Under the pieces are notes generated by a model. It searched no databases. It saw only the letters and a program-made list of their open reading frames with translations, and was not told the DNA's origin. A program made the position numbers and the translations under genes. Source: Gammaproteobacteria bacterium (GTDB lineage: Bacteria > Pseudomonadota > Gammaproteobacteria > Pseudomonadales > Halieaceae). From it: a DNA stretch of 64,000 bases. The stretch covers positions 124,001-188,000 of the forward strand of contig JAUIMF010000001.1 of assembly GCA_030433415.1 (NCBI GenBank), given 5' to 3'. This document shows positions 54,539 through 63,881 of this stretch, one piece after another (the first letter of the stretch is position 1; every line of letters begins with the position of its first letter).

Positions 54539-56437
54539 ATGGTGCGATTGATCCGATTCAGAGCTTTCCTGATTGCTGCGCTGTTGACTTCAGTGTGCTC
54601 TGCGCTTGCCGAAGACATGTATACGGTAAGTGCACCAACGCAGGCGCACATCCGTCAGCGCATCGATGTGAACTGGACGATACCCGACGGTGCCAAAGCG
54701 CTGCTCGAGATTCATCCCGAGGGTGAGAATACGCGCCGCGTTGGTTACGCCTATCTGCACGGCAATCCCCAGGCCATCACCGTACCCGAAGCCCCTGGTC
54801 GTTATCGCATTGTGCTGGTGGCGGACCGGGAATTTCGCGCCGTGCAATTTGTCGATGTCGTGACGCCTGATGCGAGCGTGACCGCGCCTTCGTCTGCGGG
54901 TGCGGGCGAGAGTATCGAGGTGGCATGGTCCGGCCCCGTGAGTGGCAACGATCACCTGACCTTTGCACAGCGTAATGGACCTCCCATACGGGGAGCGAGC
55001 TACTCCTACGTGGGCAATCTTCGGGGCGCGCCGGCCAGCCTGCGAGCGCCGGCCGATGCCGGAGACTACGATGTGGTGTATGTCACAGGCAGCACGGTGC
55101 TGGCACGCGCACCGGTGTCAGTGGGTTCCGTTACCGCGCAACTGAGTGCGGCCGCTGAAGTGCATGCCGGAGCGTCCGTAGAGGTGAGCTGGGTTGGCCC
55201 TGAGAATTCGCAGGATTTTATAACCTTTGCCGAGCGCGGAGGTGATCGCATCGGTGGGGCAAGCTATACCTACACGGGTAATGCGGGTGGCGACCAGACC
55301 GCCAGCCTGCGGGCACCCGAAGCAGTTGGTGCCTACGATGTGGTTTATGTGTCAAGCAATCGCATCATAGGGCGGTCGCCCATCTCTGTCGTCGAGGCCC
55401 GGGTGGACATTGCTGCGCCTGAGTCGGTTGTTGCCTATTCGGAGTTTGAGGTGTCATGGACGGGCGCGGGTAATGCTGGTGATGTGATCCGCATGTATCG
55501 CACCGCTGACGACGGGCTCGTCAAGTATGGCTACGTTGATCCCAATACCGGCAGCGTTCGCCTTGGGGCCCCCAAGGAGCCTGGCGAACATGTGCTGCGC
55601 TATCTCACGCGCGGTGGCAAGGAACGTGCCCGCCAATCAATCACTGTGCTGCCACCGCCGCAGCCCCCGGGGCACCTGCTGGTGCTGCAAAAGCGGGCGC
55701 TACTGGGGCCGGATGACGCGGTAGGCGTGATTCTTGATGCGTCCGGGTCGATGTTGCAACGCCTGGGTGATGAGCGCCGGATTGCCATCGCCCGCGATAC
55801 GTTGAAGGAACTGGTGACCGAGACCCTTCCAGCTAACACAGGCTTCGCCCTGCGTGTCTTTGGTCATCGAGAGGTGGACTCCTGCCGCACTGACCTGGAG
55901 ATTTCTCTGGGTCCGCTGAAACGTGACGTTACCCTGGCCACCATCGATGCAATAAACGCCATGAACCTGGCGCGCACCCCATTGGGGCATTCCATTGGGC
56001 TCGCCAAGCACGATCTGCAGGGGGTGAAGGGTCGGCGGGTGCTCATTGTGCTGACTGACGGAGAAGAGACCTGTGACGGCGATGCTCTGGCAGAGATTCA
56101 GGCATTGCGAAAGCTGGGCTGGGATATACAGGTCAATATCGTCGGTTTTGCCATCGAGGACCCTGAGCTGGAACAGACCTTTGAGTCCTGGGCAGCGGCG
56201 GGGGCAGGCCGCTACTTCGCCGCCGCCGATGGTGAGTCCCTGCGCGATGCCCTGACCCGTGCGGCAACGGGGCCATATCAGGTGGTGGATCAGCAGACGG
56301 GATCAACGCTCGCCACAGGTGTTCCTGGAGAACAGCTCGCGCTACCCGGGGGAGACTACCTGCTGCGCAGCGGGGAAAAAGAACTCGAGGTCACTATTCA
56401 GCCCGGAGAGCTAAGCACGATTACCTTGGGTGGTTAA
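54539..56437 (+). CDS. Exported VWA-domain protein
   Basis: 632 residues with a signal peptide (FRAFLIAALLTSVCSALAED), ATG behind GGAGGTGGG. Several repeated Ig-like beta domains follow (about 30-370), each with a pattern such as AGESIEVAWSGP / AGASVEVSWVGP / YSEFEVSWTGAG and GDYDVVYVTGS / GAYDVVYVSSN. The VWA domain is about 395-560 with MIDAS motif ILDASGSM and LTDGEETCDGD. A short C-terminal beta domain follows. Probably periplasmic or surface protein-binding; target unknown. First chromosomal gene after the island. Confidence 0.88.
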   Translation: MVRLIRFRAFLIAALLTSVCSALAEDMYTVSAPTQAHIRQRIDVNWTIPDGAKALLEIHPEGENTRRVGYAYLHGNPQAITVPEAPGRYRIVLVADREFRAVQFVDVVTPDASVTAPSSAGAGESIEVAWSGPVSGNDHLTFAQRNGPPIRGASYSYVGNLRGAPASLRAPADAGDYDVVYVTGSTVLARAPVSVGSVTAQLSAAAEVHAGASVEVSWVGPENSQDFITFAERGGDRIGGASYTYTGNAGGDQTASLRAPEAVGAYDVVYVSSNRIIGRSPISVVEARVDIAAPESVVAYSEFEVSWTGAGNAGDVIRMYRTADDGLVKYGYVDPNTGSVRLGAPKEPGEHVLRYLTRGGKERARQSITVLPPPQPPGHLLVLQKRALLGPDDAVGVILDASGSMLQRLGDERRIAIARDTLKELVTETLPANTGFALRVFGHREVDSCRTDLEISLGPLKRDVTLATIDAINAMNLARTPLGHSIGLAKHDLQGVKGRRVLIVLTDGEETCDGDALAEIQALRKLGWDIQVNIVGFAIEDPELEQTFESWAAAGAGRYFAAADGESLRDALTRAATGPYQVVDQQTGSTLATGVPGEQLALPGGDYLLRSGEKELEVTIQPGELSTITLGG

Positions 56438-56589
56438 ACCCCGGTGGGGAACGTTGGCTTTCAGATAAGTGGTAGAGGCAAAGTTTACGGAAACCGTGAC
56501 CGCGAAAGGCCGCCGCTGTTCATCCTGGGGTTTCCTTTATGGTTCGGCGTTGTCGTAACTGTCTCTGAGATATCAGGCAAAATGTCGAG

Positions 56590-57537
56590 ATGAATATTCT
56601 CGATCTTGAGGTGCTCCGTGAGGCTGCCGCTGCGATGCGTCTCGCTCAGCCAGCCTGGCTTGCTACGGTGGTGGCGGTGCACGGTTCGTCTCCACGACCT
56701 ACCGGGTCCATGGCATTGTTCCTGCCGCATGGCCAGGTCGGCTCGCTTTCTGGTGGCTGCGTCGAAGAAGAGTTGGCCGCCGCATTAGCGTCACACAGCA
56801 TTCCTGATGATAGGCCCAGTATCTTGCAGTACGGCGTATCGGCCGATGAGAACGCGCGGCTCGGACTGCCCTGCGGGGGGCATCTCACTGTTTTTCTGCA
56901 GGCGCTACAGCCTGATCAGGACAAGCCTTGGCTCACCGAAGTGATCTCGGCCCTCGAGGAGCGTCGACACCTTCAGCGAATCGTTGCGGTGGACACAGGG
57001 CAGACGATCTTACGCAGCACCGCTGGCTTCGTTCCTCTGGAGTTTAAAAACGGCGAGCTGAAGCAGACCTTTGGCCCCCGTCAGCGTCTGTTGCTGATCG
57101 GTGCGGGTGCGCTCAGCGTCAGCGTCGCCGAATTGGGTCTTGCCCTGGATTATGACGTGATGGTGTGTGACCCGCGGGATGAGGCGCGCAGCAACTGGCG
57201 CGGTCCGGATGTGTCGATGATCGATGGCATGCCCGACGACGCGGTGCGCGCCCACGCCGCCGACGCCCAGTCGCTGGTAATCACGCTGACCCACGATCCC
57301 CGCATTGATGATATGGCGTTGATGGAGGCGCTCGAGGCCGACACGGCTTACGTTGGCGCGCTCGGATCGTTGCGCACGACTCAGGCGCGACGGGAGCGAC
57401 TTGCGTTGCTTGGCTTGTCCAGTGAAGCCATCGATCGTCTGCATGCCCCTGTCGGGCTGGATATCGGCAGCAAAACACCGGCAGAAATTGCGGTATCGAT
57501 CATGGCGGAACTGATCCGCTTACGCCGACGCGGATGA
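56590..57537 (+). CDS. XdhC/CoxI-family protein
   Basis: 315 residues. N-terminal CoxI part (WLATVVAVHGSSPRPTGSMAL; GSLSGGCVEEELAAAL) and C-terminal XdhC Rossmann part (RLLLIGAGALSVSVAELGLALDYDVMVCDPR; LTHDPRIDDMALMEAL; APVGLDIGSKTPAEIAVSI). XdhC binds and sulfurates molybdenum cofactor for insertion into xanthine dehydrogenase-type enzymes; no such enzyme is encoded nearby. Its end overlaps the convergent photolyase gene by 18 bp. Confidence 0.9.
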   Translation: MNILDLEVLREAAAAMRLAQPAWLATVVAVHGSSPRPTGSMALFLPHGQVGSLSGGCVEEELAAALASHSIPDDRPSILQYGVSADENARLGLPCGGHLTVFLQALQPDQDKPWLTEVISALEERRHLQRIVAVDTGQTILRSTAGFVPLEFKNGELKQTFGPRQRLLLIGAGALSVSVAELGLALDYDVMVCDPRDEARSNWRGPDVSMIDGMPDDAVRAHAADAQSLVITLTHDPRIDDMALMEALEADTAYVGALGSLRTTQARRERLALLGLSSEAIDRLHAPVGLDIGSKTPAEIAVSIMAELIRLRRRG

Positions 57538-58962
57538 CTTGACCGCCTCGTAGGCATCCAGCGCCGCCTGGCGCGCCTCCCGGTGATCCACCATGGGCAG
57601 CGGGTAATCCGAGCCAAGTTTCACTCCCGCATCGCTCAGGACTTTCTCAGGGGCTTCCCAGGGCGTGTGCAGGTGTTTGTCGGGGAGGGCTTTGATCTCT
57701 GGCACCCAGCGGCGTACGTAGTCGCCGGCCTTGTCGAATTTTTCACCCTGGGTCATGGGATTGAAGATACGGAAGTAGGGCGCGGCATCGGCGCCACTGC
57801 CGGCAACCCATTGCCAGGAGCAGCTGTTGCTGGCCAGGTCCGCATCCACCAGCGTGTCCCAGAACCAGTTGGCACCGTGGTGCCAGTGAATACGCAGGTG
57901 TTTGCACAGGAACGACGCCACGATCATACGCACTCGGTTGTGCATGTGACCGGTCTGCCAGAGCTCTCGCATACCCGCATCCACGATGGGGTAGCCGGTC
58001 ATTCCTTTCTGCCACGCCTTGAGTTCATCTGGACTGTCTGCCCAGGGAAAGGCCGAAAAGCGCTTGTTGAAAGGCTTCTCGGTGATGTCTGGAAAAAAGT
58101 GCAGTAGTTGATACGAGAAGTCACGCCAGCCCAGCTCCGCCTGAAACTTTTCGATGTCTTTGGTCAGCTTGCCCTCAGCGGCGAGCCGCGCCTGGCTTTG
58201 CGCCCAGATCTGGCGTGGAGACAGTTCGCCGAAGTGAATGTGCGGTGACAGGCGGGAGGTGCCGCCGACCCCGGGCTTATCGCGGTTGCCCGCATACCCG
58301 GCGACGGTGTCGTCGAGAAAGTCCTCGAGGCGTTGCCGAGCGCCATCCTCGCCCGGTGTCCACCGCTCATCCCACGCTTCGGCCCAGTTCGGGTCTTGTG
58401 GCAGCAACCCAAGCTCGTCGATCTCGAGCCCTGCCTCGTGCGCGAACCAGCGACAGTCTGGGGTGGACTGCGGTGGCGCAACGTCCCGCTTCAGACAGGC
58501 GCGCCAGAATGGCGAGAACACGCGGTAGGGTTTGTCTTCGTTGGTGAGCACGGATCCCGGTTCGTGCAGCAGCGTGCCCGGATACCGCTTGAAGGAGACA
58601 TCCTGCGCTTCGAGCTCACGGTGTAGCGTTTGCTCCTGCTCGCTGTGCCAGGGCTCGTAGCGGCGCGAGCAGCACACTCGGGTGGCACCGGTTTCTTCGC
58701 ACAGGCCGCGAAGCACGTCGAGCGTTTTGCCCTGAAAAAAGAGCAGCTTTCCGCCCGCACTGGTTATGGCTTTGGCGAGGGCGGCCAGGCTGTGATGCAA
58801 CCACCAGCGGCTGGCCCCGCCTGGAGCCCAGGGATCATCTTCGTCAAGAATAAACACCGGAAGCACGCGACCGTCATCACTGCATGCCGCGCGAAACGCG
58901 GGGTGGTCGCTCAGACGCAGGTCCTGGCGAAACCAGAGTATGGTGGGTGGTCGCTCGGTCAT
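57520..58962 (-). CDS. phrB: Deoxyribodipyrimidine photo-lyase
   Basis: 480 residues. N-terminal antenna (photolyase) domain TILWFRQDLRLSDHPAF. FAD-binding domain with GGTSRLSPHIHFGELSPRQIW, LGWRDFSYQLLHFFP, TGYPIVDAGMRELWQTGHMHNRVRM (read in parts) and SCSWQWVAGSGADAAPYFRIFNP. It repairs cyclobutane pyrimidine dimers with blue light. Start overlaps the sirtuin stop (ATGA), so the two are one operon. Confidence 0.95.
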   Translation of the reverse strand: MTERPPTILWFRQDLRLSDHPAFRAACSDDGRVLPVFILDEDDPWAPGGASRWWLHHSLAALAKAITSAGGKLLFFQGKTLDVLRGLCEETGATRVCCSRRYEPWHSEQEQTLHRELEAQDVSFKRYPGTLLHEPGSVLTNEDKPYRVFSPFWRACLKRDVAPPQSTPDCRWFAHEAGLEIDELGLLPQDPNWAEAWDERWTPGEDGARQRLEDFLDDTVAGYAGNRDKPGVGGTSRLSPHIHFGELSPRQIWAQSQARLAAEGKLTKDIEKFQAELGWRDFSYQLLHFFPDITEKPFNKRFSAFPWADSPDELKAWQKGMTGYPIVDAGMRELWQTGHMHNRVRMIVASFLCKHLRIHWHHGANWFWDTLVDADLASNSCSWQWVAGSGADAAPYFRIFNPMTQGEKFDKAGDYVRRWVPEIKALPDKHLHTPWEAPEKVLSDAGVKLGSDYPLPMVDHREARQAALDAYEAVKSSASA

Positions 58963-59831
58963 GCGTTTTTCCTTCTCGTCGAGTAATCGGCGCCCAATCT
59001 GTCTATTAGAGTGGCGAGCGCCGAATCAGCCGTTGCGGTGTATCGCGTTGCCATATTATCTGCGCGGGTCAGCCCCGGGTTGATGATAAAAATCGGTTTG
59101 CCCATGCGCTGTGCCCAGCGACAGAAGCGATAGCCGGAGTAGACCTGAAGCGAACTGCCGATTACGAGTAGGCTTTTTGCGTTATTCAGCGCGGACTCGC
59201 ACGCCAGCACACGCTCCTGGGGAATCGAACCGCCGAAGAACACCACGTCGGGCATCAGCACCCCATTGCACAAAGTGCATGCGGGAACCGTTACGCGAGA
59301 CACCAGATCGTCGCTCAGATCTGCATCGCCGTCGGGTCTCAAGACCTGGCTATCGATGACGGCACTGTGTAGACGCGGATTGTTTCGCTCGAGGCGGCTT
59401 TGCAGTGTTTCACGGTCGCTGTACGCGCCGCAGCCAAGGCATAGGACCCGATCAAGGCGACCATGCAAGTCTGTCACCCTGACGCTGCCAGCACGTTGAT
59501 GCAGTCGATCCACGTTCTGGGTCACGATGGCCTGTATCGCACCGGTCTGCTCAAGTTGCGCGAGTAGGCGGTGAGCCTGGGAGGGTCGCGCATCGCGAAT
59601 GGCGGGCCAGCCCAGCAGGGATCGGCCCCAATAACGCCGTCTCGCCCGGGGATCGGTCATAAATTCCTGGTGTTTTATTGGTTCACTACGCAGCCAGATA
59701 CCCTTTTCGTCCCGGTAGGTTGGTATGCCTGCCCCTGCGCTGATTCCCGCGCCGGTCAGCACGAGCGTCGGCAGTGCTTCGGCCAGGGCGTCAAAATCGA
59801 TTTGCGTGGCTGCCAGAGAGGGTGATTGCAT
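58959..59831 (-). CDS. SIR2-family NAD-dependent deacylase
   Basis: 290 residues from ATG 59831 (MQSPSLAATQIDFDALAEAL); an ATG at 59891 is an alternative. NAD site LTGAGISAGAGIPTYRDEKG, TQNVDRLHQRAG, catalytic His in VTDLHGRLD, zinc Cys CLGC and CTLC, and VIGSSLQVYSGY. Class II/SirTM-like or class III sirtuin; the substrate (protein acyl-Lys or ADP-ribosyl) is not known. Co-operonic with photolyase, and divergent from the epimerase gene. Confidence 0.92.
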   Translation of the reverse strand: MQSPSLAATQIDFDALAEALPTLVLTGAGISAGAGIPTYRDEKGIWLRSEPIKHQEFMTDPRARRRYWGRSLLGWPAIRDARPSQAHRLLAQLEQTGAIQAIVTQNVDRLHQRAGSVRVTDLHGRLDRVLCLGCGAYSDRETLQSRLERNNPRLHSAVIDSQVLRPDGDADLSDDLVSRVTVPACTLCNGVLMPDVVFFGGSIPQERVLACESALNNAKSLLVIGSSLQVYSGYRFCRWAQRMGKPIFIINPGLTRADNMATRYTATADSALATLIDRLGADYSTRRKNA

Positions 59832-59938
59832 CAGTACATGATACGCAGGTCGATCTGGTGTGGTTCTGATTTTGTGGATTTTATGATCCATCGAGGCCTG
59901 AAGCAGGTAAAACCTTGAGTACAACAAAGGGGTGTTCT

Positions 59939-60844
59939 ATGCATATTCTCGTCACGGGTGGCACCGGCTTTATCGGCAGAGCCCTGGTGCCCGAACTCCT
60001 GCGCGCGGGCCATCGCGTCACCGTGCTGACGCGGTCACTGCCTGAGCCTCCGCCCGCAACCTTCGCCATGGTCACGGATCTTGCTGATCTTGACGGCGAT
60101 GTCGATGGGGTTATCAACCTGGCTGGCGCATCCCTTGCTGATCACCGCTGGACGTCGAGGTACAAGCAAGAGATCGTCGATAGTCGCCTCGCGACCACCC
60201 GCAAACTCGGCGCGTTTTTTAAAGCGTTGGCACGACCACCAAAGCTCTGGGTCAACGCCAGCGCCATTGGCTACTACGGCAACCGTGCCGATGAAGCACT
60301 CGATGAGCGCTCACAGCCGGGCACTGGCTTCGCGGCGGAACTTTGCAGGGACTGGGAAGCCGCAGCGCGAGAAGCCGCCGGTCCTGATACACGCGTATGC
60401 GTGGCACGCTTTGGCGTGGTTCTGGATCGTGAAGGCGGAGCCTACCCCGAGATGGCCCGACCTTTTCGCTTTGGCGTCGCCAACTGGATCGGCAATGGAC
60501 ATCAGTGGCTGAGCTGGATACACCGGCAGGACGTGGTACGCGCCCTGATGCTGCTGGTGGAGCGGAACGACCTTGAAGGGGTGTTCAATGTGACCGCACC
60601 AGAGGCAGTCACCAGCCGCGGTTTCTGTGAGGCCATGCAGCAGGTTCACCGTACGTTTCTGCGCGTACCCATGCCCGCATTCGCTATGCGGGTGCTTGTG
60701 GGCGAAATGGCAGACGAACTGTTGATCGGCGGGCAGCATGTCGTGCCCGCGGCCCTTTTGGAAGCGAACTTCTGCTTTGACTTTCCGACGCTGTCTTCAG
60801 CGCTGCAGGATATTGAGCTTCAATCATTCGCTGCTGACACATAG
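59939..60844 (+). CDS. SDR39U1-like epimerase (TIGR01777)
   Basis: 301 residues from ATG 59939 behind AAGGGG. Extended SDR: HILVTGGTGFIGRALVPELL, then DGVINLAGASLADHRWT, ASAIGYYGN (the Y-x3-K replaced, typical of this family), and a C-terminal DUF1731 region ALLEANFCFDFPTLSSAL. The substrate is unknown. Often found near photolyase in blue-light clusters. Its 3' end overlaps the convergent sigma factor gene by 25 bp. Confidence 0.9.
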   Translation: MHILVTGGTGFIGRALVPELLRAGHRVTVLTRSLPEPPPATFAMVTDLADLDGDVDGVINLAGASLADHRWTSRYKQEIVDSRLATTRKLGAFFKALARPPKLWVNASAIGYYGNRADEALDERSQPGTGFAAELCRDWEAAAREAAGPDTRVCVARFGVVLDREGGAYPEMARPFRFGVANWIGNGHQWLSWIHRQDVVRALMLLVERNDLEGVFNVTAPEAVTSRGFCEAMQQVHRTFLRVPMPAFAMRVLVGEMADELLIGGQHVVPAALLEANFCFDFPTLSSALQDIELQSFAADT

Positions 60845-62154
60845 TCCTTGAATGCCGAACGGATGCGTTCGTTGCGGCTCAGCTTGTTCAGCGCAGCGTG
60901 CTCGAGTTGTCGCACCCATTCACGACTTACCTGCATGCGATCGGCGATTTCAGCCCGGGACAGGGGCGGTCCGTCGTGGAGTCCCCAGCGAGCGACCACT
61001 ACATCACGCTCGGCGCGGTCCAGCGCCGCCATTTCGTTGACCAGGCGCCGATGCAGGGACGCGTTGTCGGCGCGTTGCTCGCAGCGTTCGAAGGGACCGC
61101 CGGACATACTGTCCAGCAGCGTGCTGTCGTCATCGTCGTACTGCGGCGCATCCAATGACAGTCCGAGATTGCGCAGACGCAGCAGCTCGCGAGTTTTTTC
61201 AAGCGGCAGGTCCGCGGCCTGCGCCAGCTCTTCGTCCGTCGGCTCCTGACCCGTACGCTGTTGCTGGTCCATGCGCAGGCGGTAGAGTCGGCTCACCTGC
61301 TCCTGAACGTGCGTGGGGTAGCGAATCAGGCCGCCGGTATCACCCACGTACCGACGCACGGCTTGGGTGATCCAGTTAAAACAGTAGGTGCTGAAGCGGA
61401 AGCCCTTGCGGTGATCGTATTTCTCGGCGGCGCGGATCAGTCCGAGCGTGCCTTCCTGGATCAGGTCGAGGTAGGCCACGCCCTTGCCGCGATGGCGACC
61501 GGCAATGGAATACACCAGACGAAGGTTGTGCATGGTCAGCTTGTCTCGGGCCGACGAGTACATTCTTAGAAGCTTTTTCAGGGCCTGGGTGGTTTCTTGT
61601 GTCAGTACGTGATCGTTGCCTCGGGCGAACGAGCCCCAGTGGCGGCTCCATTCGTCCATGCCGTCTGCAACGCTGTCGGGCCACTTGTTGCCATGTCGCC
61701 GCATCAGGCTGACAGTCAGACCTACGATCAGGCTGGCGGGTAATTGCAGATTCTCCAGGCACTGCAGAACGTGGCGATTGCTGCGCTTGCGTTGCAGTGC
61801 CCCGTGTAGTGCTTCCATCTCGTTGGCCAGCTTGCCTGCGGCCATGTACTGGGCCATCTCGCGTCGCAGCACAAAATGCAACTCGCGGCGCTCAAAACAG
61901 GAGACATCGATTGCGGTGACGGCGCTATTGCCGGACCAGTCCAGCAGGTAGTCGCGAGCCGCCAGGTCCTCGACCAGCAGCGCCTGCATAGAGGCGACGG
62001 CGTTCCATTTGGTCGTGTCAATCTCCCGCTCCTGTTCGGCGGTGAGCAGGGGATAACGTCGCGCCTGGTCAAACAGGCGTTCAAGATCCCTGTCATCGGT
62101 GTTGGGCAGCGTGTTTTCCACAATCGTCATCTCGTGTTGCCTTGTTGTACTCAT
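60820..62154 (-). CDS. Alternative sigma-70 family sigma factor
   Basis: 444 residues. Regions: 1.2-like start (DRDLERLFDQARRYPLLTAEQEREI), a long non-conserved insert (about 55-200), region 2 (LRLVYSIAGRHRGKGVAYLDLIQEGTLGLIRAAEKYDHRKGFRFSTYCFNWITQAVRR, read in parts), region 3 and region 4.2 (LSRAEIADRMQVSREWVRQLEHAALNKL). Closest in type to RpoD/RpoS group 2 factors. ATG at 62130 is an alternative start. Divergent from the MerR-like regulator with which it shares control sequences. Confidence 0.88.
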   Translation of the reverse strand: MSTTRQHEMTIVENTLPNTDDRDLERLFDQARRYPLLTAEQEREIDTTKWNAVASMQALLVEDLAARDYLLDWSGNSAVTAIDVSCFERRELHFVLRREMAQYMAAGKLANEMEALHGALQRKRSNRHVLQCLENLQLPASLIVGLTVSLMRRHGNKWPDSVADGMDEWSRHWGSFARGNDHVLTQETTQALKKLLRMYSSARDKLTMHNLRLVYSIAGRHRGKGVAYLDLIQEGTLGLIRAAEKYDHRKGFRFSTYCFNWITQAVRRYVGDTGGLIRYPTHVQEQVSRLYRLRMDQQQRTGQEPTDEELAQAADLPLEKTRELLRLRNLGLSLDAPQYDDDDSTLLDSMSGGPFERCEQRADNASLHRRLVNEMAALDRAERDVVVARWGLHDGPPLSRAEIADRMQVSREWVRQLEHAALNKLSRNERIRSAFKDYVSAAND

Positions 62155-62190
62155 ATACGCGTGGATTCAGGAACCGGAGAGTCGATAGGC

Positions 62191-62279
62191 GATTTTGTCC
62201 ATCAGTTACCGGAACAAAACCTGAACAAAAATGGCTATCCCGCAATCCGGTTCAGGTTTTGTCGCGTAGTTTGTCCAGG
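62191..62279. promoter_or_regulatory. Shared operator region between the sigma factor and MerR-like genes
   Basis: A perfect 13-bp inverted repeat, ACAAAACCTGAAC (62214-62226) and GTTCAGGTTTTGT (62250-62262), 23 bp apart. The left arm also belongs to two 11-bp direct units GAACAAAACCT and GAACAAAAATG (62212-62222, 62223-62233), reminiscent of CarH-type 11-bp direct-repeat operators with ACA. Two further TTTGTCCA boxes stand outside the repeat (about 62195-62202 and 62270-62277). Confidence 0.55.
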
Positions 62280-62296
62280 TATCACTGGAGATGACC

Positions 62297-63238
62297 ATGA
62301 ACGCAGCGCTTGAGCCCCGCCCCCTTTACGGTATCGGCACCGTTGCCCGACTCACGGGAGTGAAACCTGACACACTGCGGGTGTGGGAGCGGCGCTATGG
62401 GCTCGGCGCCAGCATCAAGTCAGCTACGGGACGGCGCCAATACACCCAAGGGGACCTGGAACACTTGCAGTTGGTGGCGGCCCTGGTAGAAGACGGTGCA
62501 CGCATTGGCGAGATCGCCGACGCACCGAGGCGGACGCTGGAGATGCTGCTTGAACAACGTGGCACAGCGCAGCCGACGGGTCGGCCTGCTGGCCGCGCCT
62601 TGTTCATCGGACCTGCGCTGTGCGACTGGGTCGACGGTCATCAGGGCTGTCTGTCGGGCGTGGATGCCCGGTTATTGCGTGCCGAGGCCGAGGGCCTGGA
62701 GTTCGAGAGCATCGACAACTGGGCCGCAGAGGCGGTGGTGATCGTCGAATGGCGATCTCTCAGTGCAAGCGGCGTGGCGCGCTTGAGCGAGCTGAAAAAG
62801 TACTGCGGCAGCCTGTGCGTCGTGTACGAATTTGGCAGCCAGCAGTGGCTGGATGAACTCAGTCAGCATGGCATTGCGGCCTCATCCTATCCTCCCCAGC
62901 CTGGCGAATTGGCGTTCACGATCGCGCAGCGTGTTGCAAACATTGATGCGTCGAAGGGTGAGCACAACCTTGGCGCGTTGATTGATGCAAAGCCGCGACG
63001 TTTCAGTGCCGTTGACCTCGCTGAGGCGGCTGCACTGCAAGATACGCTGGCTTGTGAATGCCCGCGTCACCTCGCAGAGATGCTTACAAGTCTGGGAAGC
63101 TTTGAGGAGTATTCGGCATCGTGCTCGGTAGATAACTGGCAGGATGCGGCGACGCATGCCCGCATCTATACCTACGCCTGCCAGGCGCGACACCTGCTGG
63201 AAAAGGCGCTGGAAGCGGCGCTGGAAGGGCACACCTGA
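62297..63238 (+). CDS. MerR-like regulator with a divergent sensor domain
   Basis: 313 residues from ATG 62297 (GGAG 6 nt upstream; an ATG at 62291 is too close). MerR HTH: YGIGTVARLTGVKPDTLRVWERRYGL, as in CarH/LitR-type regulators. The rest has no B12-binding D-x-H-x2-G. Instead it has a Rossmann-like segment (RALFIGPALCDWV; AVVIVEWRSLSASG) and a helical C-terminus with ACECPRHLAEML and further Cys/His (YSASC; HARIYTYACQARHLL). It probably controls the divergent sigma gene and nearby photoprotection genes. Confidence 0.82.
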   Translation: MNAALEPRPLYGIGTVARLTGVKPDTLRVWERRYGLGASIKSATGRRQYTQGDLEHLQLVAALVEDGARIGEIADAPRRTLEMLLEQRGTAQPTGRPAGRALFIGPALCDWVDGHQGCLSGVDARLLRAEAEGLEFESIDNWAAEAVVIVEWRSLSASGVARLSELKKYCGSLCVVYEFGSQQWLDELSQHGIAASSYPPQPGELAFTIAQRVANIDASKGEHNLGALIDAKPRRFSAVDLAEAAALQDTLACECPRHLAEMLTSLGSFEEYSASCSVDNWQDAATHARIYTYACQARHLLEKALEAALEGHT

Positions 63239-63266
63239 GCGTAACGACACGCCTGCACAGCGGTCG

Positions 63267-63881
63267 CTACGGATTAAGCTCGGTACGCAGGGCAGCGGGT
63301 AACAGGGCTCTGAACGCGTCGCTGTCGCGCGACGTATAGGCCCACAGCAACACCGGAGCGAGCGTCGGCACCATCAACGTCGAAAACTGGTAGGTGAGCG
63401 CGATGGCGTCGGACGGCGGCACCCCCGACGAATCGAGAAATCGCGTGCCCAGGCCCAGCATGAGGTTCTTCAAGGCTGTGGCGATCAGACCCACGGCCAT
63501 GAGTAGCCAAAGCGCGATGATGCTCCAGGCGAGTTCACTCCATCCACCGTCGCGGGGCGTGGCAAAAAACAATGCGCAGAAAAACGGCAGGGAGTAGGAC
63601 AATATACGGGTGTCGATGGGGTAGCCCAGTTGATTGCCCGCTGCCGCTGCCGACATGAACTGTCCGTCGACTTCTCCCAGCGTCGACATCACCATGAGAT
63701 CGGTGCCCTGTAGGTACACGGTATCAATGAGCTCCGGTAGCCAGCCGGTGAGCACCGGCTTGGCGATCAGAACCGCCGGCGCTGCCGCAAAGGCACCGAG
63801 AAAATACCAGGCCACAAAGCTTGCGGGCAGCAACGCCAGCACCGTCAGCGCGAAGCGCAGCAGGGGACGTTCGCCGCGCAT
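63267..63881 (-). CDS. Exosortase-associated integral membrane protein (XrtH-type, probable)
   Basis: 204 residues from ATG 63881 (MRGERPLLRFALTVLALLPASFVAWYFLG). Membrane helices at both ends; middle segment STLGEVDGQFMS, then YPIDTRILSYSLPFFCALFFATP, a layout I associate with the membrane protein paired with exosortase H. The start overlaps the stop of the upstream gene (ATGA). Assignment is from pattern and context only. Confidence 0.55.
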   Translation of the reverse strand: MRGERPLLRFALTVLALLPASFVAWYFLGAFAAAPAVLIAKPVLTGWLPELIDTVYLQGTDLMVMSTLGEVDGQFMSAAAAGNQLGYPIDTRILSYSLPFFCALFFATPRDGGWSELAWSIIALWLLMAVGLIATALKNLMLGLGTRFLDSSGVPPSDAIALTYQFSTLMVPTLAPVLLWAYTSRDSDAFRALLPAALRTELNP

